Shown here piece after piece: positions 39,595-48,973 of a stretch of DNA of 64,000 nucleotides. How positions within the stretch are numbered: the stretch's first letter is position 1; each line of letters opens with the position of its first letter. This DNA is from Duganella sp. SG902 (GTDB taxonomy: Bacteria > Pseudomonadota > Gammaproteobacteria > Burkholderiales > Burkholderiaceae_D): the NCBI RefSeq assembly GCF_013376005.1, contig NZ_JABMJK010000004.1, positions 1-64,000 on the forward strand. Direction: 5' to 3'. Under the pieces are notes generated by a model. The model did not search any database and was not told the DNA's origin. It saw nothing but the letters and a program-made list of their open reading frames with translations. The position numbers and the translations under genes were made by a program.

Positions 39595-40149
39595 CTAGCC
39601 GCGCTTGCGTTCGTGCTGCCACAGCACGTCGCTACCGCCCGCGTAGCGGTTCAATACGCGCGATAGAACGAACAACAGATCCGACAAACGGTTCACGTAC
39701 TGGCGCGGGTGCTCGTGAATTGTCTCCGCCTTGCCCAGCGTGACAATCGCGCGCTCGGCGCGACGGCACACCGTGCGGCAGACATGCGCCTGCGCCGCCG
39801 CGCGCGAACCTGCCGGCAGGATGAATTCCGTCAGCGGCGGCAGGGTGGCGTTGTACTTGGCCAGCAGCTCGTCGAGGCGTTCGACGTGCGCTTCCTTGAT
39901 CATCTGATAGCCGGGAATGCACAACTCGCCGCCCAGGTCGAACAGATCGTGCTGGACGGTGACCAGTTCCTCGCGCAGGTCGGCCGGCATGTCCTCGCAC
40001 AGCAGCAGGCCGATGTGCGAGTTCAGTTCATCCACCTCGCCGATGGAGGTGATGCGCACGCTGTCCTTGTCGGTACGGCTGCCGTCACCCAGGCCGGTGG
40101 TGCCGCCATCGCCGGTTCGCGTGGCGATTTTCGAGAGTCGATTGCCCAT
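39595..40149 (-). CDS. Corrinoid adenosyltransferase, PduO type
   Basis: This 184-residue enzyme transfers the adenosyl group of ATP to cob(I)alamin to make coenzyme B12. The N-terminal signature RTGDGGTTGLGDGSR binds ATP, and RTVCRRAERAIVTL with the final VNRLSDLLFVLSR matches PduO/MMAB-type enzymes rather than CobA. No B12-dependent enzyme or other cob gene lies nearby. It is 6 bases downstream of the SUFU-domain gene's stop on the same strand and may share its transcript. Confidence 0.93.
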   Translation of the reverse strand: MGNRLSKIATRTGDGGTTGLGDGSRTDKDSVRITSIGEVDELNSHIGLLLCEDMPADLREELVTVQHDLFDLGGELCIPGYQMIKEAHVERLDELLAKYNATLPPLTEFILPAGSRAAAQAHVCRTVCRRAERAIVTLGKAETIHEHPRQYVNRLSDLLFVLSRVLNRYAGGSDVLWQHERKRG

Positions 40150-40155
40150 GGTGGA

Positions 40156-40713
40156 TCAGCCTTTCGGCGCGATGCTGGCGCGGCGCGGGTTGTAGGGATC
40201 GAAGCCCGGCGTATTCCAGAAATCCTGGATGCCCTTGGATTCGTACAGCGGCACTTCCTCGTCATACATCGGGAACAGGCCCGCCAGGAAGATGGTGCGG
40301 TCCGGCAGTTCGAACTTGATCTGCTCCTCGTTCATGAACTGCGGGCGATAGACGAAGCAGGCATTCATGGCGCTGTCCTTGGACATCGGCTGATCGAGCT
40401 TGAACGAAGCCTGGTAGTGGAACGAGCTATCGTTGAAGAAGGATTGCGCGATGTAGGCGGCGGCGCTGCCCCAGCCGGTGTCCTTGGTGTGCAGCGTGAA
40501 GCTGAGTTCCGGCTTGCCGTGCTTCCAGTTCGGGTGATTGGCGTTGGAGAGGCCGGCGGTGACGGCGGTGAGCATGCCCTGCGTTGGGAAATCCTCAAAA
40601 TAGTAGATCAGCATGCGCGGACGGTTATCCAGCGCCACCTGACCGATCTTGGCCTGCACGCCGAACCGTTCTTCCAGCGCCAGGAGCCAAGCCTGTTCGA
40701 AATTGTGTTCCAT
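40156..40713 (-). CDS. Suppressor-of-fused (SUFU) domain protein
   Basis: This 185-residue protein matches the bacterial SUFU domain: RMLIYYFEDFPTQGMLTAVTAGLSNANHP, the central FTLHTKD, and IFLAGLFPMYDEEVPLYESKG near the end. No signal or membrane segment is seen. Bacterial SUFU proteins are known as immunity proteins in polymorphic toxin systems, but no toxin gene is adjacent, so its role is open. The frame opens at 40809, only 5 bases from the divergent glcD start. I chose the ATG at 40713, preceded by AAGAG, which leaves about 100 bases for promoters. Confidence 0.78.
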   Translation of the reverse strand: MEHNFEQAWLLALEERFGVQAKIGQVALDNRPRMLIYYFEDFPTQGMLTAVTAGLSNANHPNWKHGKPELSFTLHTKDTGWGSAAAYIAQSFFNDSSFHYQASFKLDQPMSKDSAMNACFVYRPQFMNEEQIKFELPDRTIFLAGLFPMYDEEVPLYESKGIQDFWNTPGFDPYNPRRASIAPKG

Positions 40714-40814
40714 ACTCTTGTTCCAGTAGTTGTAGTAGCTGCGCCCGAAAGAATACAACAAATCAGCGTTTGTGCTTACAATTGTCTCAATCCGTGTTTT
40801 CAGGCGCATAACCC

Positions 40815-42293
40815 ATGAACACAGTTTCTGATCTTAACGCGCGGCGGGCACAGGTCGCGGCGGCGTTGCAGCAGGTGTTGCCGGCGCGGGCCGTGTTGTC
40901 GGCGCAGGAGGATACCCGTCCGTATGAGTGCGACGGCCTGGCCGCCTATCGGCAACTGCCGATGATTGTCGTGCTGCCCGACAGCGAACAGCAGGTCATC
41001 GCCGTGCTCAAGGTCTGCCGTGAACTCGGTGTGCCGGTGGTGCCGCGTGGCGCGGGTACGGGTCTTTCAGGCGGTGCGATGCCGATCGCCGAGGGTGTGG
41101 TGCTGTCGACCGCGCGCCTCAACCGCATCGTGCGCATGGATGCGTTCTCGCGCACGGCGGTGGTACAGCCGGGCGTGCGCAATCTGGCGATTTCGGAGGC
41201 GGCCGCGCAGCATGGCCTGTACTATGCGCCCGATCCTTCCTCGCAGATCGCCTGCACCATCGGCGGCAACGTGGCCGAGAATTCGGGCGGCGTGCACTGC
41301 CTGAAGTATGGCCTGACGGTGCATAACGTGCTGCGTGTGCGCATGGTGACCATCGATGGCGAGGTGGTGGAGCTGGGCGGCGAGGCGCTGGATGCGCCGG
41401 GCCTCGACCTGCTGTCGGTCTTCATCGGCTCCGAGGGCATGCTGGGCATCGTGACCGAAGCGACGGTCAAGCTGGTGCCCAAACCGGCGACCGCGCGCGT
41501 CATCATGGCGTCGTTCGACGAGGTGGTGAAGGGCTGTCACGCGGTGGCGGCGCTGATCGCCGCCGGCATCATCCCGGCCGGGCTGGAGATGATGGACCAG
41601 ACTTCGTCACGCATGGTGGAGCCGTTCGTCAAGGCGGGTTACGACACCGATGCCGCCGCCATCCTGCTGTGCGAGGCCGATGGCACGGTCGAGGAGGTGG
41701 AGGAGGAGATCGCCCGCATGTCGGCGGTGCTGAATACGGCCGGCGCGATCGCCATCGCCGTGTCGCAGTCGGAGGCGGAGCGGCTGAAGTTCTGGTCCGG
41801 CCGCAAGAACGCGTTCCCGGCCGCCGGTCGCATCTCGCCGGATTACTACTGCATGGACGGCACCATTCCACGCAAGCGTCTTGGCGAGGTGCTGGCCGGT
41901 ATCGCGGCGATGGAGACCAAGTATGGCCTGCGCTGCGCCAATGTGTTCCACGCTGGCGACGGCAATCTGCATCCGCTGATTCTGTTCAATGCGAATATCC
42001 CGGACGAGTTCCATCGCGCCGAGGCGTTTGGCGCGGAGATCCTGGCGCTGTGCGTGGAAGTCGGCGGCACCATCACCGGCGAGCATGGCGTCGGCATTGA
42101 GAAGATCGATTCGATGTGCGTGCAGTTCAAGCCCGCCGAACTGGAAGCCTTCTTCTCTGTGAAGCGCAGCTTCGATCCACACGGTCTGCTCAATCCCGAC
42201 AAGGCGATCCCCACGCTGAACCGCTGCGCCGAATTCGGCAAGATGCGTGTCAGCGGCGGCGTGCTGCCGTTCTCCCACCTTCCACGCTTTTGA
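40815..42293 (+). CDS. glcD: Glycolate oxidase FAD-binding subunit GlcD
   Basis: This is a 492-residue flavoprotein of the VAO/PCMH type. The FAD-binding region includes PVVPRGAGTGLSGGAMP and CTIGGNVAENSGGVHCLKYG, and the C-terminal cap has NVFHAGDGNLHPLI and GEHGVGIEK. With GlcE and GlcF it oxidises glycolate to glyoxylate, passing electrons to the respiratory chain. The three genes are contiguous. No GlcC regulator is adjacent; the divergent neighbour encodes the SUFU protein. Confidence 0.95.
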   Translation: MNTVSDLNARRAQVAAALQQVLPARAVLSAQEDTRPYECDGLAAYRQLPMIVVLPDSEQQVIAVLKVCRELGVPVVPRGAGTGLSGGAMPIAEGVVLSTARLNRIVRMDAFSRTAVVQPGVRNLAISEAAAQHGLYYAPDPSSQIACTIGGNVAENSGGVHCLKYGLTVHNVLRVRMVTIDGEVVELGGEALDAPGLDLLSVFIGSEGMLGIVTEATVKLVPKPATARVIMASFDEVVKGCHAVAALIAAGIIPAGLEMMDQTSSRMVEPFVKAGYDTDAAAILLCEADGTVEEVEEEIARMSAVLNTAGAIAIAVSQSEAERLKFWSGRKNAFPAAGRISPDYYCMDGTIPRKRLGEVLAGIAAMETKYGLRCANVFHAGDGNLHPLILFNANIPDEFHRAEAFGAEILALCVEVGGTITGEHGVGIEKIDSMCVQFKPAELEAFFSVKRSFDPHGLLNPDKAIPTLNRCAEFGKMRVSGGVLPFSHLPRF

Positions 42294-42295
42294 AG

Positions 42296-43363
42296 ATGAC
42301 TGTCTACGACGATTTCGCCGCCCGCATCCGCACCACGCAAACGCCGTTGCGCATACGCGGTGGCGGCACCAAGGACTGGTACGGCCAGGCGCTGAAGGGC
42401 GATGTGCTGGACACGCGCGTCAACTGCGGCATCGTTTCGTACGAGCCCACGGAGCTGCTGATCACCGCGCGCTGCGGCACGCCGCTGGCGGAGATCGAAA
42501 CGCTGCTGGCGCGGCACAATCAAATGCTGGCGTTTGAACCGCCGCGCTACGAGGGCTCGACCATCGGCGGTGTGGTGGCCAGCGCCTTGTCCGGACCGCG
42601 CCGCGCCAGCGCCGGCGCGGTGCGCGATTTCGTGCTGGGCGCGGTGCTGATGGATGGCCGTGGCGAAATCCTCCGCTTTGGCGGACAGGTGATGAAGAAC
42701 GTGGCCGGCTACGACGTCTCGCGCCTGTTGGCTGGTTCGCTGGGGACATTGGGGCTGATCCTGGAAGTCTCGCTCAAAGTGTTGCCGGTGCCCTTGCGCG
42801 AGGCCAGCCTGCGGTTCGGGATGAGCGAGGTCGATGCGCTTCGCTGTCTGAACGAGTGGGCAGGGCAGCCGTTGCCGATATCGGCCAGTTGCTGGCATAA
42901 GGATGTGCTGTCGCTGCGCCTGTCCGGCGCGGATGCGGCGGTGGAGGCGGCGCTGCGCAAGCTGGGTGGACAAGCGCTGGAGGGCGCTGAGGCGAACGCG
43001 TTCTGGGCTTCGCTGCGCGACCAGACGCACGCTTACTTTGATGGCGGCAGTTTGTGGCGCATGTCGGTGCCGTCGCATGCCAGTGCGTTGATATTGCGCG
43101 GCGAGCAGTTGATCGAGTGGGGCGGTGCGCAGCGCTGGCTCAAGCTGGCGGAGGATGACGCCGCCAACAGCGGCGAACGCGCCGGCGCGATACGCCGCAG
43201 CGTCGCCGCCGCGGGCGGACACGCGACGCTGTTCCGTGGCGGCGACAAGAGCGTGGGCGTGTTCCACCCGCTGGCGCCGGCGGTGGCGAACATTCACGAG
43301 CGGCTCAAGCAGTCGTTTGATCCGGCGGGGATCTTTAATCCGGGGCGCATGTATGCAGACTAA
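42296..43363 (+). CDS. glcE: Glycolate oxidase FAD-binding subunit GlcE
   Basis: The 355-residue protein is a second, shorter FAD-binding subunit of glycolate oxidase (RIRGGGTKDWYG at the N-terminus, FEPPRYEGSTIGGVVASALSGPRR for FAD, and the C-terminal GIFNPGRMY). It begins 2 bases after glcD ends and overlaps glcF by 11 bases. The ATG at 42296 gives the family start, while the longer frame is inside glcD. Confidence 0.94.
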   Translation: MTVYDDFAARIRTTQTPLRIRGGGTKDWYGQALKGDVLDTRVNCGIVSYEPTELLITARCGTPLAEIETLLARHNQMLAFEPPRYEGSTIGGVVASALSGPRRASAGAVRDFVLGAVLMDGRGEILRFGGQVMKNVAGYDVSRLLAGSLGTLGLILEVSLKVLPVPLREASLRFGMSEVDALRCLNEWAGQPLPISASCWHKDVLSLRLSGADAAVEAALRKLGGQALEGAEANAFWASLRDQTHAYFDGGSLWRMSVPSHASALILRGEQLIEWGGAQRWLKLAEDDAANSGERAGAIRRSVAAAGGHATLFRGGDKSVGVFHPLAPAVANIHERLKQSFDPAGIFNPGRMYAD

Positions 43364-44594
43364 TCTGGCCGACTTCATCAAGCACACGCGCGAAGGCGAA
43401 GAGGCGGACGCCATCCTGCGCGCTTGCGTGCACTGCGGGTTTTGCACGGCCACCTGTCCGACCTATCAACTGCTGGGCGATGAACTGGATGGGCCGCGCG
43501 GCCGCATCTACCTCATCAAACAGGTGTTGGAAGGCGCGGAGGTGACGGCGAAAACGCAGACGCATCTTGACCGCTGCCTGACGTGCCGCAATTGCGAGAC
43601 CACCTGTCCGTCCGGCGTCAAATACGGACGGTTGGTGGATATCGGCCGCAAGGTCGTGGAGGAGCGCGTGGAGCGGCCACTGGGCGAGCGGATCAAGCGC
43701 AAGCTGCTGGTGGAAGGACTGACGCGCAAGGCCTTGTTCGGCGCGGCGTTAAGGGCGGGGCAGATATTCCGTCCGCTGCTGTCGCCGGCGTTGCAGGACA
43801 AGGTGCCGCAGCGCCAGGATGCCGGCGTGTGGCCGACACGCGAACATGCACGCAAGATGCTGGTGCTGGATGGTTGCGCGCAGCCGGCCATGGCGCCCAA
43901 CATCAACGCGGCCACCGCGCGCGTGCTGGATGCGCTGGGCGTGCAGTTGATCGTCGCCCCACGCGCGGGATGCTGCGGCGCGCTGCGCCATCATATGAAC
44001 GAGCAGGACGCGGCGCTGGACGATATGCGCCGTAATATCGACGCGTGGTGGCCGTACGTGCGGCGGGGCGAGGTCGAGGCCATCGTCATGACCGCGTCGG
44101 GTTGTGGCGCGACGGTGAAGGAATACGGCCATTTGCTGGCGCACGATCCGGCGTATGCGGAGCAGGCCGCGCGCATCTCGGCGTTGACGAAGGACCTGAG
44201 CGAGATCATGCCGCAATTCGAGGCGGAGCTGGCGCAGCGTGCGAGAGCGGTGGCGGCGGGCGCCGCGGGCAAAGGCCGCGTGGCCTATCACCCTCCGTGC
44301 ACACTGCAGCACGGCCAGCAGATTCGCGGCAAGGTGGAAAGCGTGCTGCGCGCGGTCGGCGTCGACGTGGTGCTGTGCGCGGACAGCCATCTGTGCTGCG
44401 GCTCGGCCGGCAGCTACTCCCTGCTGCAACCGGAGCTGTCGCTGCAACTGCGCGACCGCAAGCTCGCCAACCTGCGGGACACCGGCGCGGACACTATCGT
44501 GTCCGCCAACGTCGGTTGCAGCGCGCACCTGCAATCGGGGGCCGACATGCCCGTCATGCATTGGATCGAACTGATAGACCGGGCTTTAAATTAA
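43353..44594 (+). CDS. glcF: Glycolate oxidase iron-sulfur subunit GlcF
   Basis: The 413-residue subunit carries two 4Fe-4S motifs (CVHCGFCTATCP at about residues 25-36 and CLTCRNCETTCP at about 75-86) and two cysteine-rich CCG domains (GCCGALRHH and LCCGSAGSY). It passes electrons from GlcD/GlcE to the membrane quinone pool. The start overlaps glcE, and the end overlaps the convergent GGDEF-EAL gene by 9 bases. Confidence 0.95.
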   Translation: MQTNLADFIKHTREGEEADAILRACVHCGFCTATCPTYQLLGDELDGPRGRIYLIKQVLEGAEVTAKTQTHLDRCLTCRNCETTCPSGVKYGRLVDIGRKVVEERVERPLGERIKRKLLVEGLTRKALFGAALRAGQIFRPLLSPALQDKVPQRQDAGVWPTREHARKMLVLDGCAQPAMAPNINAATARVLDALGVQLIVAPRAGCCGALRHHMNEQDAALDDMRRNIDAWWPYVRRGEVEAIVMTASGCGATVKEYGHLLAHDPAYAEQAARISALTKDLSEIMPQFEAELAQRARAVAAGAAGKGRVAYHPPCTLQHGQQIRGKVESVLRAVGVDVVLCADSHLCCGSAGSYSLLQPELSLQLRDRKLANLRDTGADTIVSANVGCSAHLQSGADMPVMHWIELIDRALN

Positions 44595-47126
44595 GGCCAG
44601 CTGCGAGGTGCCGCCAGCCGGCTCGGTATGCAGATTCAGGATAGGCGGCAGGGTGGCGGCGGCCTGCCACACCGCCGCCGTGTTGAAGCTGGCCACCCAT
44701 GACAGCACGTCGTTTGCCGGCATCGGCCGGGCGATGCCGTAGCCCTGGACCAGGTCGCAGCCCAGCCGCATCAGCATGGCGCCGTGCTCGATGGTCTCCA
44801 CGCCCTCCGCGATCACACCCAGGCCAAACGAGCGCGCTAGGCCGATCACCGCGCTGACGAGATACAGATCGTCGCGGTCCACCAGCATGTTGCGCACGAA
44901 GCTCTGGTCGATCTTCAGCATGTCGGCCGGCAGCCGCTTCAGATAGGACATCGACGAATAGCCGGTGCCGAAATCATCCAGCGCAAAGCTGATGCCCAGC
45001 GCCTGGCAGTCCAGCATGATGCCGCGCACGTGGGCGATGTCGCTGAGCGCCGACGACTCCAGTATCTCCAGCTCCAGCATGTGCGGCGGCACGTCCGGAT
45101 ACTCGGCCAGTATCGCCTTCAGCCGCTCGACAAAATCGTGGCGCTGGAAATGGCGGGCCGCGATGTTCACGCTGATCACCCAGTTGGCGTCGAACGTGCG
45201 CCACGACTGCAGCTGGCACAGCGCCTCGCGCAGCACCCATTCGCCGATGTCCACAATCACATCGGTGTGCTCCACGATCGGCAGGAACTCGCCCGGTCCG
45301 ATGATGCCGCGCTGCGGATGCTGCCAACGCAGCAGCGCCTCCATGCCGATAATGCGGCCCTTGCGCATATCGAGCTTGGGCTGGTAGTACAGCGCCAGCT
45401 CATTGGCGCGCACCGCGTTGCGCACCTCGGTGCGGCGGTTGTGATGCGTGCGCACCTGCTCATCGAGGTCGGCGTCGAAGAAGTGATAGCGGTTGCGGCC
45501 CGTGATCTTGGCCTGGTACAGAGCCTGGTCGGCGTGGCGCAGCAGGCTGTCGGCGCTGATGTCGTTGCCGGTGTAGACCGCGATGCCGGCGCTGGCCGAC
45601 ATGTTCACCGCCTCGCCGTCGCAGACGTAATCGCGCGACAGGGCGGCCATCAGCTTGCCCATGGCGTAATCGATGGCGGCGCGGTCGTTCAGATCCGGCA
45701 GCAGCAGCACGAATTCATCGCCGCCCAGGCGCGCCACGTAGTGACGCTGGCCGGCGAAGTCGTGCAGGCGGCTGGCGGCCTGCTTCAGGATCTCGTCGCC
45801 CACCGCCTGGCCCAGCGACTGGTTCACGTGCTGGAAGTGGTCAAGGTCGAACAGACACACGGCCAGCAGGTAATTCTGCTCGCGCGCGCGCGCCACCTCC
45901 TGCTCGAAGCGCAACGCCAGCGCCGAACGATTGGGCAGGCCGGTCAAGGTATCGTGATTGCTCTGCCACGAAATCTGCTGGATCAGCTGGCGGCGCTCGG
46001 TCACGTCGCGGAACACCAGCACCGAACCCTGGACCTCGCCCAGCGGCGTGCGGATGGCGTTGGCGGTGTACTCGACGATGCAGGTCTGGCCGAGGCGGTG
46101 GCGCAGGCTTTGGTTGCCCACCTTGACCACGTCGCCGCCGGCGTAAATCGCCCGCATCGATTTCAGCAGCGAGTGCTGGCCGAAGTTATTCGCCAACACA
46201 AATACCTGGTGCAGCTCCATGCCGCGCGCGTTCGCGGCCGACCAGCCGGTCAGCTTTTGCGCCACCTCGTTGATGGTGTCGATGCGGCCGGTCAGGTCGG
46301 TGGTGATGACGGCGTCGCCGATCGATGTCAGCGTCACCTCGATGCGGTCCTTCTCCACCTGCAGCTGCTGCTGCGCCAGCAGCGTGCGTGTCAACTGGGT
46401 GCTCAGCTCATTCTGGCTTTGCTGCAGCTTGTGCACCAGCGCCTGCACGCGCTGCGCCATGTTGTTGAAGGTGCTGGCCAGCATGCGCGCCTCCAGCGTG
46501 CCGCTGACCGGCAGGCGCACCGCGTGGTCGCCGTTCTGGAAACGGTTGGTGGCGTCGGCCAGCCGGCGCAGCATGCGCTTGTTGGCGAAGATGATAATCC
46601 CCAGCAGCGTGTAGATGATGCTGACGTTGACCGCAGAGATCAGCGCCTGCTGGTGCACGCTGCGCCACACCTGTCCGACGGGCAGCGTTGGTTCGAAGCT
46701 CAGCGCCAGCGTGGCGTCGCCCAGGCTGACACTGCGGTTGATGGCGCGGATGCGGCTGAAGCGCGTGAACCAGTCCGGATACTCGCGTTTGGCGTGCACG
46801 CCGCGCAGCGCTTCCAGATGGCCGCCGGCGTAATCGAGGCGCGCCGCCGTCAGATCGGGGTTGAGCAGCAGGGAGGCCGACAGCGCCGTCTCCAGGGCGC
46901 CGCGATCGGGCGCCGCCAGGATCGGCAGCAGCGTCTTTTGCAGGTGCGTGGCCAGCTCGCCGGCGTCGCGCTGGTAGCGCTCCTCGGCGTAGCTGGTTTC
47001 GGATTTCAGCATCAGGTGGTAGCGTACGCCCACCACCACCGCGATGATGACGAAGATGGGCAGGAACAAGCGCGAATACATCCCCATCCGAAGCCACGGC
47101 GAGACTATTTTTCCTAGCAAGGACAT
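44586..47126 (-). CDS. Membrane GGDEF-EAL protein with HAMP and PAS domains
   Basis: The 846-residue protein has helix 1 (about 18-36), a periplasmic sensor, helix 2 (about 170-188), HAMP, a coiled coil and a PAS domain (about 250-370), then GGDEF and EAL. GGDEF is intact at 468-472, but no RxxD inhibitory site is seen before it. The EAL motif at 596-598 (GMEALLRW) and the downstream LDDFGTGYSSMSYL are intact, so phosphodiesterase activity is likely, and cyclase activity possible. It adjusts c-di-GMP, which in this window is most relevant to the type IV pilus ATPases next door. The stimulus is unknown. Confidence 0.93.
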   Translation of the reverse strand: MSLLGKIVSPWLRMGMYSRLFLPIFVIIAVVVGVRYHLMLKSETSYAEERYQRDAGELATHLQKTLLPILAAPDRGALETALSASLLLNPDLTAARLDYAGGHLEALRGVHAKREYPDWFTRFSRIRAINRSVSLGDATLALSFEPTLPVGQVWRSVHQQALISAVNVSIIYTLLGIIIFANKRMLRRLADATNRFQNGDHAVRLPVSGTLEARMLASTFNNMAQRVQALVHKLQQSQNELSTQLTRTLLAQQQLQVEKDRIEVTLTSIGDAVITTDLTGRIDTINEVAQKLTGWSAANARGMELHQVFVLANNFGQHSLLKSMRAIYAGGDVVKVGNQSLRHRLGQTCIVEYTANAIRTPLGEVQGSVLVFRDVTERRQLIQQISWQSNHDTLTGLPNRSALALRFEQEVARAREQNYLLAVCLFDLDHFQHVNQSLGQAVGDEILKQAASRLHDFAGQRHYVARLGGDEFVLLLPDLNDRAAIDYAMGKLMAALSRDYVCDGEAVNMSASAGIAVYTGNDISADSLLRHADQALYQAKITGRNRYHFFDADLDEQVRTHHNRRTEVRNAVRANELALYYQPKLDMRKGRIIGMEALLRWQHPQRGIIGPGEFLPIVEHTDVIVDIGEWVLREALCQLQSWRTFDANWVISVNIAARHFQRHDFVERLKAILAEYPDVPPHMLELEILESSALSDIAHVRGIMLDCQALGISFALDDFGTGYSSMSYLKRLPADMLKIDQSFVRNMLVDRDDLYLVSAVIGLARSFGLGVIAEGVETIEHGAMLMRLGCDLVQGYGIARPMPANDVLSWVASFNTAAVWQAAATLPPILNLHTEPAGGTSQLALI

Positions 47127-47193
47127 AGGCGACTGATGTGATAGGAACCAAGGTCCATTATTACTTAAAAGTTAAACTTTTTGACGTTTTTTG

Positions 47194-47205
47194 GAAAACG
47201 TTTTC
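47194..47205. promoter_or_regulatory. 12-bp palindrome upstream of the GGDEF-EAL gene
   Basis: GAAAACGTTTTC is a perfect palindrome with a central CG, the general form of LacI-family operators. It lies in AT-rich sequence about 70 bases before the GGDEF-EAL start codon, between that gene and the end of gpx. The same bases also form an ACGTTTT/AAAACGT hairpin followed by a T-run on the plus strand. Confidence 0.35.
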
Positions 47206-47244
47206 AATTTTTTTCCCGTTGTCGTGGACATTTTGTTGCGAGGA

Positions 47245-47730
47245 TTATTCAGCCAACAGCTTTTCTATGTCCGCGATCAATTCTTCCGGCTTGGTGGACG
47301 GCGCGTAGCGGTCGTAGACCGTGCCGTCCTTGCGGATCAGGAACTTGGTGAAATTCCACTTGATGCGCTCGGTGCCGAGGATGCCGGGCGCGTCCCGCTT
47401 CAGCTTCTGGAACAGCGGGTGGGCGCCGGCGCCGTTGACGTCGATCTTGGCGAACAGCGGGAAGGTGACGCCGTAGTTCTTTTCGCAGAAGGCGCCGATC
47501 TCGTCGGCCTGGCCCGGCTCCTGCGCGCCGAACTGGTTGCAGGGGAAGCCCAGCACCTCCACGCCGCGCTCCTTGAACTGCTGATAGACCGCCTCCAGCC
47601 CCTTGTACTGCGGCGTGAAGCCGCACTTGCTGGCGGTGTTGACGATCAACAGCACCTTGCCCTTGTACCGGCTCAGGTTGACGGGTTGGCCGGACAGTCC
47701 GTCGGCCGAGAAGTCGAAAACAGTGCTCAT
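47245..47730 (-). CDS. Glutathione peroxidase family protein
   Basis: This 161-residue peroxidase reduces hydroperoxides using thioredoxin or glutathione. The peroxidatic residue is Cys36 in NTASKCGFTPQY (cysteine, not selenocysteine), with Gln and Trp of the tetrad in GFPCNQFGAQEPG and KWNFTKFL. The CNQF Cys could be the resolving residue of a thioredoxin-type enzyme. The ATG overlaps the pilU stop (TGATG); coupling to a pilus ATPase gene is unusual but the spacing clearly indicates cotranscription. The open frame upstream lies inside pilU. Confidence 0.94.
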   Translation of the reverse strand: MSTVFDFSADGLSGQPVNLSRYKGKVLLIVNTASKCGFTPQYKGLEAVYQQFKERGVEVLGFPCNQFGAQEPGQADEIGAFCEKNYGVTFPLFAKIDVNGAGAHPLFQKLKRDAPGILGTERIKWNFTKFLIRKDGTVYDRYAPSTKPEELIADIEKLLAE

Positions 47731-48866
47731 CAGATGATACCCAAATGTTCGGTGCCGGCGGACAGGTCGCGGTTCTTCGCGGCCTTGCCTTCCAGCTTGA
47801 TAGCCAGTCGCAGGTCGTTGACGGAGTCGGCGTTGCGCAGGGCGTCCTCGTAGGTGATGAGGTCGGCCTCGTGCAGGTCGAACAGCGACTGGTCGAAGGT
47901 CTGCATGCCGAGCTCGCGCGACTTCTTCATCAACTCCTTGATCTCGTGCACCTGGCCCTTGAAGATCAGGTCCGAGATCAGCGGCGAGTTCAGCAGGATC
48001 TCGATGGCCACCGCGCGGCCCTTGGACTCCTTGCGCGGAATCAGGCGCTGCGAAATCATGCCCTTGAGGTTGAGCGACAAATCCATCAGCAGCTGCTGGC
48101 GGCGTTCCTCGGGGAAGAAGTTGATGATGCGGTCGAGCGCCTGGTTGGCGCTGTTGGCGTGCAGCGTGGCCAGGCACAGGTGGCCGGTCTCGGCGAAGGC
48201 GATGGCGTGGTCCATGGTGGCGCGGTCGCGGATCTCGCCGATCTGGATCACGTCGGGGGCCTGGCGCAGCGTGTTCTTCAGCGCCACCTCCCAGTCGTCG
48301 GTGTCGACGCCGACCTCGCGCTGGGTGACGATGCAGTTCTTGTGCGGGTGGACGTACTCGACCGGGTCCTCGATGGTGATGATGTGGCCGTAGCTGTTCT
48401 CATTGCGGTAGCCGAGCATGGCGGCCAGCGTGGTCGACTTGCCGGAGCCGGTGGCGCCGACCATGATCACCAGGCCGCGCTTGGCCATCACCACCTCCTT
48501 GAGCACCTCGGGCAGGCCGAGGTCCTCGAGCCTGGGGATCTCGGAGGTGATGGTCCGCAGCACCATCCCGACCGAGCTCATCTGCACAAACGCGGACACG
48601 CGGAAGCGGCCGATGTCGCCGGGGCTGATGGCGAAGTTGGCCTCCTTGGTGAGCTCGAAACTGGCGGCCTGCTTATCGTTCATGATCGAGCGGGCGAGGT
48701 CGAGCGTGTGGGCGGCGGTCAGCACCTGCGACGACACCGGCGTCATCTTGCCGTCGATCTTGATCGCGGGCGGGAAGCCGGCGGTGATGAACAAGTCCGA
48801 GCCCTTCTTCGCCAGCATCAGGCGCAGCAGGTCGAACATAAATTTGGAGGCCTGGTCGCGTTCCAT
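47730..48866 (-). CDS. pilU: Type IV pilus retraction ATPase PilU
   Basis: This 378-residue hexameric ATPase works with PilT in pilus retraction and twitching. Walker A is GATGSGKST at 137-145. The Asp box (IEDPVEYVH), Walker B (IQIGEIRDRATM) and His box (AETGHLCLATLH) are intact, and the C-terminal extension beyond about residue 345 is PilU-like. The ATG at 48866 follows AAGGA; an upstream TTG is not needed. It lies downstream of pilT on the same strand, separated by an 88-bp palindrome. Confidence 0.93.
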   Translation of the reverse strand: MERDQASKFMFDLLRLMLAKKGSDLFITAGFPPAIKIDGKMTPVSSQVLTAAHTLDLARSIMNDKQAASFELTKEANFAISPGDIGRFRVSAFVQMSSVGMVLRTITSEIPRLEDLGLPEVLKEVVMAKRGLVIMVGATGSGKSTTLAAMLGYRNENSYGHIITIEDPVEYVHPHKNCIVTQREVGVDTDDWEVALKNTLRQAPDVIQIGEIRDRATMDHAIAFAETGHLCLATLHANSANQALDRIINFFPEERRQQLLMDLSLNLKGMISQRLIPRKESKGRAVAIEILLNSPLISDLIFKGQVHEIKELMKKSRELGMQTFDQSLFDLHEADLITYEDALRNADSVNDLRLAIKLEGKAAKNRDLSAGTEHLGII

Positions 48867-48881
48867 GATCAATCCTTAAAT

Positions 48882-48969
48882 TCGGGGTCAGCTCTGACAT
48901 TCGGACATTGGGGAACTATTTTGAAAAAAAAATAGTTCCCCAATGTCCGAATGTCAGAGCTGACCCCGA
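48882..48969. repeat. 88-bp perfect palindrome, type B, between pilT and pilU
   Basis: Two perfect 41-bp arms (48882-48922, 48929-48969) surround the loop GAAAAA. The arms start TCGGGGTCAGCTCTGACATT and continue through CGGACATTGGGG. The element fills nearly the whole gap between the pilT stop (48974) and the pilU start (48866). As RNA it would be a very strong hairpin within a pilT-pilU transcript. Confidence 0.94.
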
Positions 48970-48973
48970 TGTT

